Source: Janthinobacterium sp. 344 (GTDB taxonomy: Bacteria; Pseudomonadota; Gammaproteobacteria; Burkholderiales; Burkholderiaceae_D). From it: a DNA stretch of 64,000 nucleotides. The notes beneath the pieces were generated by a model. It saw nothing but the letters and a program-made list of their open reading frames with translations, did no database searches and was not told the DNA's origin. The stretch's first letter is position 1; each line of letters starts with the position of its first letter. This document shows positions 44,800-53,431 of the stretch, piece after piece. The position numbers were made by a program, and so were the translations under genes. Where the stretch lies: the NCBI RefSeq assembly GCF_900112025.1, contig NZ_FOKL01000006.1, forward strand, positions 355,199 to 419,198. The letters run 5' to 3'.

Positions 44800-45222
44800 A
44801 TGAGCCATCCCGAGATCACCGTAGCAATGTTGAATGAACGCGGCACCGGCCGCCTGCCCGGCCACCTGGGCATCGTCATCACGCAAGTGGGCGATGGCCA
44901 GCTGACGGCGGAACTGCCCGTGCTGCCGCACTTGCTGGCGCCGAACGGCTACCTGCACGCGGGCAGCGTCGTGACCCTGGCCGACACGGCTTCCGGCTAC
45001 GGCTGCATCGTCAACCTGCCCGAAGGCGCGACGAATTTCACTACCATCGAACTCAAATCGAACCACCTGGGCACGGCCCGCGAAGGCACGCTCACCTGCA
45101 CGGCCAAGGTCGAGCACAAGGGCCGCAACACGCAAGTGTGGGATGCCGTGGTGAAAAGCAAGGAAACGGGCAAGACCATCGCCCTGTTCCGCTGCACGCA
45201 GATGATTCTGTATCCAAAGTAA
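44800..45222 (+). CDS. PaaI-family thioesterase (hotdog fold)
   Basis: A 140-residue hotdog-fold enzyme with the motif YLHAGSVVTLADTASGYG (HxG...D arrangement) and the NFTTIELKSNHLG strand. PaaI-type thioesterases hydrolyse acyl- or aryl-CoA thioesters; the natural substrate is not evident. AAGGAAAA precedes the ATG. An inverted repeat (TGCCGGAAA / TTTCCGGCA, 44713-44750) lies in its upstream region. A dispersed palindrome follows the stop. Confidence 0.9.
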   Translation: MSHPEITVAMLNERGTGRLPGHLGIVITQVGDGQLTAELPVLPHLLAPNGYLHAGSVVTLADTASGYGCIVNLPEGATNFTTIELKSNHLGTAREGTLTCTAKVEHKGRNTQVWDAVVKSKETGKTIALFRCTQMILYPK

Positions 45223-45244
45223 GGTAAGCAACCCAAATCAACTG

Positions 45245-45275
45245 CCGGGGTCAGACCCGACGGGTCTGACCCCGG
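45245..45275. repeat. Dispersed palindromic repeat, copy 5
   Basis: CCGGGGTCAGACCC-GAC-GGGTCTGACCCCGG, a perfect palindrome, then ATTTTT. AACCCAAAT lies 15 bp to the left. It separates the convergent PaaI and anti-sigma genes and could terminate PaaI transcription. Confidence 0.85.
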
Positions 45276-45290
45276 ATTTTTGCGTTAGGG

Positions 45291-45986
45291 TTAAATTTTT
45301 ACCCAGTTACCTTTATACAAGATTGGTCCCGTCGGTCCGTTCGGATTCGGCGAACCGCCTTTCGGCTCCAGGGTAACGGCCAGCAAGGCCACGTCGCTGC
45401 CGATGGCGCGCTGGGACAGGGCCAGTTTCACGTTACCCTTGTCCGCCAGCAAACCCAGGGAGCGCGGGTTGCCGCTCTTCGGCACGGCCCACAGTTCCAG
45501 GTCGCGATCGGCAGGCACGGGCGCGTTGCCCACCATGCGCACGTCCAGGGCGCCGTGGCGGCTGTCGGCCGTCAGCAGCAGGGCCGTCTGCGCTTTCTCG
45601 TCCGTCAGGCTGGCGACATAGCTGATCTGCGGCGCGTCCATCACGCGCGTGGCGACGACGATCACCAGCAGGGCGGCGATGGCGCTCGAGGCCATGCCCA
45701 GCGAACGCCAGAACGACAGCGAATCGCGCCACAAGGCCCAGCCGCCTTGCGGCGCCAGGTGCAGTCGCTGCTCGATGTGTTTCCACACGCGCTTGGGCGG
45801 CGCCACGGGCGTGGCAAATTCCGCCATCGGTTCCAGGCGCTGGCGCCACTCGGCCGTGATATTGCGCAAGTCGGCGTCGTTGTGCAACCAGCCTTCGAAA
45901 CGCCGCCGCGCGCCCCCTTTCAGGGTGCCCAGCACGTATTCGGAGGCCAGTTTCTGGCGCAGGGTGTCATTGCCGCGGATATTCAT
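45291..45986 (-). CDS. Anti-sigma factor (RskA/anti-sigma-K type)
   Basis: A 231-residue single-span protein. A cytoplasmic N-terminal segment (residues 1 to about 80, LASEYVLGTLKGGARRRFEGWL, in part, the sigma-binding ASD-like zone without a clear zinc-binding HxxxCxxC), one transmembrane helix (about 92-115, MASSAIAALLVIVVATRV) and a C-terminal RskA-type periplasmic domain (VPADRDLELWAVPKSGNPRSLG, in part). It should hold the ECF sigma factor inactive. Its ATG overlaps the sigma stop (ATGA), with GGGAGG before it. Confidence 0.88.
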   Translation of the reverse strand: MNIRGNDTLRQKLASEYVLGTLKGGARRRFEGWLHNDADLRNITAEWRQRLEPMAEFATPVAPPKRVWKHIEQRLHLAPQGGWALWRDSLSFWRSLGMASSAIAALLVIVVATRVMDAPQISYVASLTDEKAQTALLLTADSRHGALDVRMVGNAPVPADRDLELWAVPKSGNPRSLGLLADKGNVKLALSQRAIGSDVALLAVTLEPKGGSPNPNGPTGPILYKGNWVKI

Positions 45987-46573
45987 GATGCCTCCCGTTT
46001 CGCCAGACACGTGCGCAGCCGTTCCAGGCTGCGGCGTATCCAGGTCTTCACGGTGCCGATCGGCATCGACATCTGCTGCGCCACTTCGCTGTGCGACAGG
46101 TCATGGTAATACGCCAGGGCAACCACCTGCCGGTGCAGCCCTTCCAGGGCCGACATGCAAAACGCCAGCGCCTTGGCATCACCGCTCATCTGCAGTGATT
46201 CGATCGGCGTGGCCTGGGGGTCTCGGAGTGCATTCATGACTTCGCTATCAAACTGTTCGGCATCGATTTCCACGGTATCGTCGCTGCGCCGCAGCACATC
46301 GAACGCCTTGTTGCGCACGATGGTGGCCATCCAGGTCATCGGCGCCGCCAGATGGCTCTGGTAGGACGCGGCGTTGTTCCAGATGGCGACGAAACCCTCT
46401 TGCAAGGCTTCTTCAGCAAGCTCTTGCTTATGCAATATACGCAGGGCAAAGCCAAACAGTTTCGATGAAGTGCAGTGATATAGCTGGCGGAACGCGGCGG
46501 CGTCCTTGTTGGCGGCGGCAAGCAGCCAGGCTTTGAGTTGCTGCGGGTCGGGCGGTTGGGCGGCTGGGGACAC
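45983..46573 (-). CDS. ECF-type RNA polymerase sigma factor
   Basis: A 196-residue sigma-70 family protein with region 2 (about 25-95, QLYHCTSSKLFGFALRIL..LAEEALQEGFVAIWNN) and region 4 (about 135-190, LALAYYHDLSHSEVAQQMSMPIGTVKTWIRRSLERL in part). The start is GTG at 46573, with GAAGG 6 bp before it. It forms an operon with the downstream anti-sigma gene (4-bp overlap). The regulon is unknown; a polymer of 136 bp upstream, partly AT-rich, holds its promoter. Confidence 0.93.
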   Translation of the reverse strand: MSPAAQPPDPQQLKAWLLAAANKDAAAFRQLYHCTSSKLFGFALRILHKQELAEEALQEGFVAIWNNAASYQSHLAAPMTWMATIVRNKAFDVLRRSDDTVEIDAEQFDSEVMNALRDPQATPIESLQMSGDAKALAFCMSALEGLHRQVVALAYYHDLSHSEVAQQMSMPIGTVKTWIRRSLERLRTCLAKREAS

Positions 46574-46709
46574 GGCTGGCCTTCACAAGGTGAGTGGGAT
46601 CACGCATGGGAAGGTTATAACAACTTTACAATATTTAGCAACAAGGTTTTGTGCGCTGTTGTCTTCGCCGTCAACGCCTCGCGGAAGCGCGGCAGCGCAT
46701 GCGAGACGT

Positions 46710-47231
46710 TCAGCCGGCGATGGCGGTTTCAAGCAGCTTGTGCAGTTCGGCGAATTCCGGCTTGCCCACGTAGCGCTTGAGGATCTTGCCCTGCTTGTCG
46801 AGCACGAAGGTGGTCGGCGTCAGGGCCACGTCGCCGTAGGCCTTGGCCGCCTCGCCCGTCACGTCGAGCGCTACCTTGAAGGGCAGCTGGCGCGTTTCGG
46901 CAAAGTTCAGCACGTAGTTGGCCGGGTCGTACTTCATGGCCACGGCGACGAATTCCAGTCCCTGGCCCTTGTACTTGTTGTAGGTGTCGACCATTTCCGG
47001 CATTTCCGCCACGCAAGTGGTGCACGAGGTCGCCCAGAAATTGACCATCACCACCTTGCCGCGCAGGCTGGACGAGGTGATCTTTTCGCCATGGATGCCG
47101 TGGAAGGTCACGTCCGGCGCGCTTTGCTTGTCGTTCAGCGACAGATAGCCGGCCGCCGCCACGCCCGCCACGAAGACGGCGATGAGGGCTGGCTTGACCC
47201 AGGGCTTGCTGGCGGATGGCGAAGTTGACAT
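46710..47231 (-). CDS. TlpA/ResA-type thiol-disulfide oxidoreductase
   Basis: A 173-residue thioredoxin-fold protein anchored by an N-terminal helix (about 13-31), with active site WATSCTTCVAEMP (CTTC in the Cys-x2-Cys position) and the cis-Pro segment LTPTTFVLD. It probably works in the periplasm in cytochrome c or copper-protein maturation. A 105-bp gap to dolP and 136 bp to the sigma gene isolate it. Confidence 0.9.
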   Translation of the reverse strand: MSTSPSASKPWVKPALIAVFVAGVAAAGYLSLNDKQSAPDVTFHGIHGEKITSSSLRGKVVMVNFWATSCTTCVAEMPEMVDTYNKYKGQGLEFVAVAMKYDPANYVLNFAETRQLPFKVALDVTGEAAKAYGDVALTPTTFVLDKQGKILKRYVGKPEFAELHKLLETAIAG

Positions 47232-47336
47232 GGCGAAGTTGAATTAATTCACTTGAAAAGCGCGGCGATACTGCCACGATCAGGCTATTGTAGCCGTATC
47301 GTGGCAACCTTGCTGTAGGTCAAACGGCGGAGACGC

Positions 47337-48669
<1,333 letters not shown>

Positions 48670-49029
48670 TTACATATCCAGAATGTTTTTCAGCCAGCTG
48701 ATGTGGCCGCCGTCGATGCACAGGGCATCGAAGCGGCAGGCCGGCAAGCGCTTCTGGCCCAGCAGCCACGTCTGCGCGGCCAGCACCATGCGCCGCTGCT
48801 TGGCCGGCGTGATGCTGGCCAGGGCGCCGCCGTAGGCTGCACTGCTGCGCAGCCGCACTTCCACGAACACGACGCTGGCGCCATCGCGCATGATCAGGTC
48901 GAGTTCACCGCCGCGGCACAGATAATTACGTTGCAGCAGCACCAAGCCTTGCAGCAGCAGATACGCCAGCGCATCGTCTTCCGCCTGCCGTCCCCGTTCC
49001 TGTTTCGTTGGCAAAGACGGGGACGGCAT
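48670..49029 (-). CDS. yraN: YraN family protein (UPF0102)
   Basis: A 119-residue protein with the UPF0102 endonuclease-like fold: KQERGRQAEDDALAYLL, NYLCRGGELDLIMRD and VVFVEVRLRSS with the restriction-like Glu-x-Asp and Glu-Val pattern. It is predicted to be a Holliday-junction-resolvase-like nuclease, but its role is unproven. It is 10 bp from lpoA in the same direction. Confidence 0.93.
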   Translation of the reverse strand: MPSPSLPTKQERGRQAEDDALAYLLLQGLVLLQRNYLCRGGELDLIMRDGASVVFVEVRLRSSAAYGGALASITPAKQRRMVLAAQTWLLGQKRLPACRFDALCIDGGHISWLKNILDM

Positions 49030-49038
49030 GGCGTATCC

Positions 49039-50403
49039 TTATTGCACCTGCGGCAGGGCGACGGGCGTGGGCGCGGCCGGCGGCCAGGTGCCCAGCGCGC
49101 CTTGCTGGTAGGTGGCAGCCTGTTCCGTGCGTTCAAAAATTGTCTGGCCATCCTCGAAGCGCACGGCCAGGCGGCCCGTCACGCCATCGAGCGTGAAGGG
49201 CGCATTCGGCCGCAGCGCCACTTCGCGCGCCACGCGGAAGGCATCGATGCCCAGCGCGTACAGGCGTTCCATGTCCGCCGTCAAACGGCTGTCGGCCGGT
49301 TGCGGCGGCTGCGGATACACCATCACTTGCGGGTGATCGCGCTGGACTTGCCATGGCAAGTCCAGCAGGCGTGCGCCGTCCAGTTCAGGGCCGCTGGCGC
49401 CACGCCCGGCGCCGGGATTCAATGACGAGGTGCCATACAGGGGCAAGTCGCTGCCGATGGCCACGCGCAGCTGGCGCGCCTGGTCGGCGTCGAGCGCGGC
49501 AAACAGCAGGCCCGGCGGCGTGCTGGCAAGGCGCGCGCGCAGCTGCACCATGTCGGCGTCGCTCAGGTAGCCGTTCACGGCCGACAGTTCCACCACGTCG
49601 ACCTTGCCGCCCTGGCGCAGCCATTCCTGCTTGAAGGCGGCGCTGGTGCGGCGCTGCGAGGGCGAGCCTGCGGACAGGATCAGGGCGCTGGCGCCCGGCT
49701 GTTCGCTGGCGGCCCAGGCGGCGACCTGGCGCGCTTCCGCCTCGATCGACAGGCCCATGACGAGCATTTTTTCCGGCAGGCGCGCTTCGCCGCGGTTGTC
49801 CGGGTGGTTCAGGGCGATCGTTGGTTTACGCACCAGGTCGCTGTTCGCCACGGCCGTGACGGCCGAGCGCGACAAAGGCCCGACGACGATGTCCTGCTCT
49901 TCCTGCGCCTGCGCAAACTTGTTCAGCACGTCGCTGCTGCCATCGCCCGTGTCGATCACCGTCACTTCAAAGCCGCTGCGGTCGCGCTCGTACGCGGCCA
50001 TGAAGCCGGCGCGCAGCAGTTCGGCGGCCGGCCCCAGGGTCGTCGAGCGCAGCGGCAGCAGCAGGCCGATGTGGTGGAGGTTGCCATCGGCCGGTGCCGG
50101 CGCCGTGGCGGCCGGCATGTCGAGCTGGGTGCCGGTGGCCGGCTTGCCCTTGACGGGGGCCAGCGGCGCGCCATTCTCGTCATACGAAGTAATATTTGGC
50201 ACGGCGACGGCGAAGGTGACGGGTTCCGGCGCGGGCGGTTTCGGCGGCACGGGCGGCGGCAGCGGCTTCGGTGGTGGTAGTGGCCTTGTGTTAGATTCAA
50301 TAGGCGCGCACAATTGCCCGGGCGCGTCGCAAGGCGTGCTGCAAGCGCTCAGCATGCCGGTCGCGGCACAAACAAGCAGTAACTTCACACTATTAGCAAG
50401 CAT
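49039..50403 (-). CDS. lpoA: Penicillin-binding protein activator LpoA, short form
   Basis: A 454-residue outer-membrane lipoprotein (lipobox LSAC, Cys at about residue 21) with a Pro/Lys-rich linker (about 42-60) and a LppC periplasmic-binding-fold domain (about 105-435; HIGLLLPLRSTTLGPAAELLRAGF, in part). E. coli LpoA is about 680 residues with an N-terminal TPR domain, which is missing here. It activates PBP1a. GGAGG precedes the ATG. Only 12 bp separate it from the divergent rsmI. Confidence 0.92.
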   Translation of the reverse strand: MLANSVKLLLVCAATGMLSACSTPCDAPGQLCAPIESNTRPLPPPKPLPPPVPPKPPAPEPVTFAVAVPNITSYDENGAPLAPVKGKPATGTQLDMPAATAPAPADGNLHHIGLLLPLRSTTLGPAAELLRAGFMAAYERDRSGFEVTVIDTGDGSSDVLNKFAQAQEEQDIVVGPLSRSAVTAVANSDLVRKPTIALNHPDNRGEARLPEKMLVMGLSIEAEARQVAAWAASEQPGASALILSAGSPSQRRTSAAFKQEWLRQGGKVDVVELSAVNGYLSDADMVQLRARLASTPPGLLFAALDADQARQLRVAIGSDLPLYGTSSLNPGAGRGASGPELDGARLLDLPWQVQRDHPQVMVYPQPPQPADSRLTADMERLYALGIDAFRVAREVALRPNAPFTLDGVTGRLAVRFEDGQTIFERTEQAATYQQGALGTWPPAAPTPVALPQVQ

Positions 50404-50415
50404 TTAACCTCCAAA

Positions 50416-51324
50416 ATGACCGTACAAGAAATCCGTTCCATCGCCAGCCTGCCCATCATGACAGAGGCGGCGCACCAGGTCTATCCTATCGCAACATTGT
50501 ATATAGTGGCCACGCCGATCGGGAATGTGACCGATATCAGCCTGCGCGCGCTGCATTTGCTGAGCCTGGCCGATGCCGTCGCCTGTGAAGATACGCGCAA
50601 TACGGCGCACCTGCTGACGCGTTTTGGCCTGAACAAGCCGTTAATTGCGGCGCATCAACATAATGAGCGGGAAGTGGCGGAAACGCTGATTGCCCGCCTG
50701 CAGGCCGGCGAGCGCATCGCCCTCGTTTCCGACGCGGGCACGCCCGCCGTCTCCGATCCCGGCGCGCGCATCGTCGACGCCGTGCGCGCGGCCGGCCTGC
50801 GCGTGCTGCCCCTGCCCGGCCCGTCGGCGGCCATCACCGCCATTTCCGCCAGCGGCCTGTTGAACGACCAGTTCTACTTTGTCGGCTTCCTGCCGGCCAA
50901 GGCCAAGCAGCGTGAAAACATGCTGCACGGCCTGCGCGGCGTGACGGCGACGATGGTGTTTTATGAAGCGCCGCACCGCATCCTCGATTGCGCCACGGCC
51001 CTCGTGGAAGCGTTCGAACCGACGCGCCAGGTGGTGTTCGCGCGCGAGCTGACGAAAATGTTCGAGGAAATCCACCGCTGCCCCCTGTCCGAGGCGGAAA
51101 GCTGGATCCGCGCCGACGCGCACCGCGAAAAGGGCGAGTTCGTCGTCCTGCTGGAAGGCGCCACGCAGGCGCAGGACGCGGAAGACGTGGAAGCGGAACG
51201 CATCCTGAACATTCTGCTGGCCGAATGCAGCGTCAAGCAGGCGGCGAATCTGACGGCGCAAATCACGGGCCGCAAGAAAAACGCCCTGTATGAACGGGCG
51301 TTGCAGTTAAAGGGGCAGGAATAA
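50416..51324 (+). CDS. rsmI: 16S rRNA (cytidine1402-2'-O)-methyltransferase
   Basis: A 302-residue tetrapyrrole-methylase-fold enzyme with LYIVATPIGNVTDIS, CEDTRNTAHLL, LVSDAGTPAVSDPG and LPGPSAAITAISASG. It methylates the 2'-hydroxyl of C1402 in 16S rRNA. The start is uncertain: ATG 50416 gives 302 residues but has no clear ribosome site; ATG 50458 is an alternative. It is divergent from lpoA and convergent with the HEPN-like gene. Confidence 0.92.
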   Translation: MTVQEIRSIASLPIMTEAAHQVYPIATLYIVATPIGNVTDISLRALHLLSLADAVACEDTRNTAHLLTRFGLNKPLIAAHQHNEREVAETLIARLQAGERIALVSDAGTPAVSDPGARIVDAVRAAGLRVLPLPGPSAAITAISASGLLNDQFYFVGFLPAKAKQRENMLHGLRGVTATMVFYEAPHRILDCATALVEAFEPTRQVVFARELTKMFEEIHRCPLSEAESWIRADAHREKGEFVVLLEGATQAQDAEDVEAERILNILLAECSVKQAANLTAQITGRKKNALYERALQLKGQE

Positions 51325-51329
51325 GGGAC

Positions 51330-51767
51330 TCAGGACGGCGGTGGGGCATCGAGCGCCTGCGCCGCTGCGAGCAGATCTTGCACATGCTCGATCAACTCGT
51401 CGACAAAGCCCTGCGTGACATCCAGCTCGCCCTCGTATTCGGCCAGGTTGCGCTTCCTGTGCGCCTGATTGAATAGCAGCCACTGCTGCGGCGTGAAACC
51501 CAGCGTGTGTTCCAGACTCTGAAAGACGAGATAGCGGTTGTCGCTGCGATAACCATGTTGACGCAGCGCAGACCGGGCAGCCGCATGCGCCGCGTTATAC
51601 GCCAGGTCGAAGCGGCTTTCCAGCGACAGTATCGGCTGCCTGGCATCGTGCAGGCGCACGGTGGCCGAGCGAAGCAAGCCCGCCCGTTCGCGTGCGTCCG
51701 TTGGCTCAGCCTTGAGCTGGCCGATGCGCGCCAGGTTCGCCAGCGCCTGTGAGCTTGAGGAGGTCAT
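51330..51767 (-). CDS. HEPN-like protein paired with a nucleotidyltransferase
   Basis: A 145-residue, mostly helical protein. The central SRFDLAYNAAHAAARSALRQHG and the later LLFNQAHRKRNLAEYEGELD segments resemble the two long helices of HEPN proteins. The canonical RNase motif R-x4-6-H is not clear: the conserved position after RN (106-107) reads LAEYEG, without His, although R-x5-H (Arg65-His71) is possible. It overlaps the 3' end of the upstream MNT gene by about 60 bp, and AAGGGG lies 6 bp before the ATG at 51767. Together they look like a HEPN/MNT (type VII-like) pair. Role inferred from context. Confidence 0.6.
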   Translation of the reverse strand: MTSSSSQALANLARIGQLKAEPTDARERAGLLRSATVRLHDARQPILSLESRFDLAYNAAHAAARSALRQHGYRSDNRYLVFQSLEHTLGFTPQQWLLFNQAHRKRNLAEYEGELDVTQGFVDELIEHVQDLLAAAQALDAPPPS

Positions 51768-52338
51768 CATTGGCCCCTTTGACAAAAATCTTGGGCTGTT
51801 CGAGGACGCGCACGGCGAACGACTTGCCGTCGTCTATTCTTTCCCGCCATTCTTCATGTGTGTACAAGGTGGGGTTGATGCTGCGCCCCAGTTGCTGCTG
51901 CGCTGGCTGCAGCGCTGCCAGCAACTGGGCATTCGATGCCATGTTGCCGATCACCATCAGGTCGATGTCGCTGTGCGCCTGTTCCGTGCCCTTGGCCATC
52001 GAACCGTACACAAACGCCAGGTCGATTTCCTGCCAATACGGTTGCAGGGCCACGCGCAGCACATCGGCGACACCAAAGGTTTTCAGCACGATGCTGCGCA
52101 GCTCGTTGAAGATCGGCGCATCATGATTTGCCTGGTAATGCTTCTGGTTGCCCACTTTCTTGACGGTCACCAGGGCCGATTTCACCAGCTTGGCCAGTTC
52201 GCGTTGCACGGCGCCCGAGCCGATGGCCGCGAAGGCGATGATCTCATTCGCATAGAAAGACCGCTGCGCCTGGCCAAAGAGCAAAGCCAGCACGCGTTGC
52301 TGTGTCTTGGAAAACAATGTATCTGCGAAAGTACCCAT
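51706..52338 (-). CDS. Winged-helix/nucleotidyltransferase (MNT) protein
   Basis: A 210-residue fusion: a winged helix (about 10-70; VLALLFGQAQRSFYANEI, SGAVQRELAKLVKSALV) and an MNT nucleotidyltransferase domain with GS-x10-DxD intact (GSMAKGTEQAHSDID, residues 112-126). MntA antitoxins of HEPN/MNT systems use this motif to AMPylate the toxin. The ATG at 52338 lies inside the left arm of a double palindromic operator, so a leaderless start or an earlier start (ATG 52383 or TTG 52395, the latter after AAAGGAT) is possible. The winged helix probably binds that operator and autoregulates the pair. Confidence 0.75.
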   Translation of the reverse strand: MGTFADTLFSKTQQRVLALLFGQAQRSFYANEIIAFAAIGSGAVQRELAKLVKSALVTVKKVGNQKHYQANHDAPIFNELRSIVLKTFGVADVLRVALQPYWQEIDLAFVYGSMAKGTEQAHSDIDLMVIGNMASNAQLLAALQPAQQQLGRSINPTLYTHEEWRERIDDGKSFAVRVLEQPKIFVKGANDDLLKLTGAGEPGAHRPAQG

Positions 52339-52367
52339 ATTGGGTATGTTAGTACCCAATATGGGTA
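52332..52367. promoter_or_regulatory. Twin palindromic operator at the MNT start
   Basis: TACCCATATTGGGTA (52332-52346), TGTTAG, and TACCCAATATGGGTA (52353-52367). Each arm is itself a palindrome, TACCCA-N3-TGGGTA, and the two arms are perfect inverted repeats of one another. It overlaps the predicted start codon and promoter zone of the MNT gene, so the fused winged helix is the obvious ligand. Confidence 0.75.
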
Positions 52368-52382
52368 TAGTCAAGCAGCCCA

Positions 52383-53042
52383 TCACCACTTGCAACCGCT
52401 ATCCTTTTTATCGAGCAACATCAGCACGGGCGCCAGCAAGCCTGCCCCTGCATAGGCGGTGCGGCAATCGCCGCGCTTGCCTTGGGCGATGGCGCGCGCC
52501 AGCTGGCTTTCCGTTTGCAGCGGCTTGTCGGGGATTTGCCCCACGGCCGTGCCCACCTTGGACGGGTCGCGCTCGCCCGCCATCTTGCGCGCCGTCGTCC
52601 GGGCCGCTTCCATGTCGAATTTCGGTGTCTCTTGCGTGAAGGTGTCGGGGCTGGCCACCGGCGTGGCCGGTGAGGCCGGGACGACCGTGATGGCTTGCGC
52701 ACTGGACGCGGGCGCCGTTGGCGCCTGCGCCGGCGTTTCGCGCACCGTGGCAAGCTTCGGTTTGCTGATGGGCTTGGGTTCGCGTTTCGGCTGGATCATG
52801 TCGACAGGCGGCGGGGGCGGGGGAGGCTTTGCGGCCAGCGGACGTATCCACACGGCGATCGATTCCACGCGCGGCGCCGTGTCCAGCGCGACAGACGGCT
52901 GGACGTGGCGCCACAGAGAGAGCAAGGCGCCATGCAGCAGCAAGGATACGGCAATGCCCAGTACGATGCCGCGGCGATTCGACAGAGGCCGGTCGCCCCC
53001 GTTTTTTTCTATCCTGAAATCCATTGCCGTCGTCGCCTTCAT
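52383..53042 (-). CDS. TonB-like membrane-anchored proline-rich protein
   Basis: A 219-residue protein with one N-terminal transmembrane helix (about 24-42, RRGIVLGIAVSLLLHGALLSL) and a Pro-rich periplasmic linker (PPPPPPPVDMIQPKREPKP). The VSLLLHGALL helix is like that of TonB, but the C-terminal 70 residues (ending with a two-Cys segment, DCRTAYAGAGLL...SGCKW) are not a recognisable TonB domain. It is not followed by exbBD. It may be a TonB-like energy coupler or a scaffold; function unknown. Alternative ATG at 53024. Confidence 0.6.
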   Translation of the reverse strand: MKATTAMDFRIEKNGGDRPLSNRRGIVLGIAVSLLLHGALLSLWRHVQPSVALDTAPRVESIAVWIRPLAAKPPPPPPPVDMIQPKREPKPISKPKLATVRETPAQAPTAPASSAQAITVVPASPATPVASPDTFTQETPKFDMEAARTTARKMAGERDPSKVGTAVGQIPDKPLQTESQLARAIAQGKRGDCRTAYAGAGLLAPVLMLLDKKDSGCKW

Positions 53043-53120
53043 GTCTGATCGGGAAAACTTGCCAACCTAGTGTCGCATACTTCGGACATGTTGAAAAATA
53101 CAGGGGTCTCTGTGCCGCGC

Positions 53121-53133
53121 GTAAATAATTTAC
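53121..53133. repeat. Palindrome upstream of the TonB-like gene
   Basis: GTAAAT-A-ATTTAC, nested in a larger hairpin (CTCTGTG 53108-53114 with CACAGAG 53133-53139). It lies between the TonB-like gene start and the tRNA promoter. It may be an operator; tentative. Confidence 0.4.
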
Positions 53134-53152
53134 ACAGAGTTTCACCTGACCC

Positions 53153-53181
53153 TTGACCGAAGTGGATGCGGCCTGTATTAT
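53153..53181 (+). promoter_or_regulatory. Promoter of tRNA-Pro
   Basis: TTGACC (-35, 53153-53158), a 17-bp spacer and TATTAT (-10, 53176-53181), ten bases before the tRNA starts. This is an almost consensus sigma-70 promoter. Confidence 0.85.
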
Positions 53182-53190
53182 CTTGGTCTT

Positions 53191-53267
53191 CGGAGTGTGG
53201 CGCAGCCCGGTAGCGCACCTGGTTTGGGACCAGGGGGTCCAAGGTTCGAATCCTTGTACTCCGACCA
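53191..53267 (+). tRNA. tRNA-Pro (anticodon UGG)
   Basis: A 77-nt tRNA including the encoded CCA end. The acceptor stem pairs CGGAGTG with the complementary TACTCCG at the 3' side. The anticodon arm is CCTGG-TTTGGGA-CCAGG with anticodon TGG, and the T-arm has the GGTTCGAATCC loop. It is preceded by a strong promoter and followed by a terminator at 53282-53313. No integrase or attachment-site duplication was seen beside it. Confidence 0.97.
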
Positions 53268-53281
53268 AATTTGTAGAAAAA

Positions 53282-53313
53282 AACCCAAGAGTTTCGGCTC
53301 TTGGGTTTTTTTT
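53282..53313 (+). terminator. Rho-independent terminator after tRNA-Pro
   Basis: AACCCAAGAG-TTTCGG-CTCTTGGGTT has a perfect 10-bp stem followed by a run of T. It starts 15 bp after the tRNA end. Confidence 0.93.
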
Positions 53314-53404
53314 CGTCTGTAGGTTTGACCGCTGCATTGACACCGCAAAAGTCTGTACAGCCGGGGTCAAGCCCCTGGCTGCGTTGGCGCTGAGCTTGAC
53401 GCTA

Positions 53405-53422
53405 GCGGCCTTGAGGGGCCGC
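53405..53422 (-). terminator. Possible terminator hairpin of the liu/bio operon
   Basis: GCGGCC-TTGAGG-GGCCGC, a 6-bp GC-rich stem, lies 9 bp past the mvaB stop codon. A second imperfect hairpin follows near 53360-53386. No T-run, so this is tentative. Confidence 0.4.
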
Positions 53423-53431
53423 CCCCCGATG

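Noticed and set aside
53191..53267. tRNA-Pro as an integration site of a mobile island
   Set aside because: No integrase and no duplicated tRNA end is found in the flanking sequence; the flanks are housekeeping-type genes.
53350..53362. CTGTACAG as a LexA box
   Set aside because: It lacks the 8-bp spacer of CTGT-N8-ACAG.
53361..53386. CCGGGGTCAAGCCCC near tRNA-Pro as another copy of the dispersed repeat
   Set aside because: Shares only the first arm; the second arm and the mirror core are lacking.
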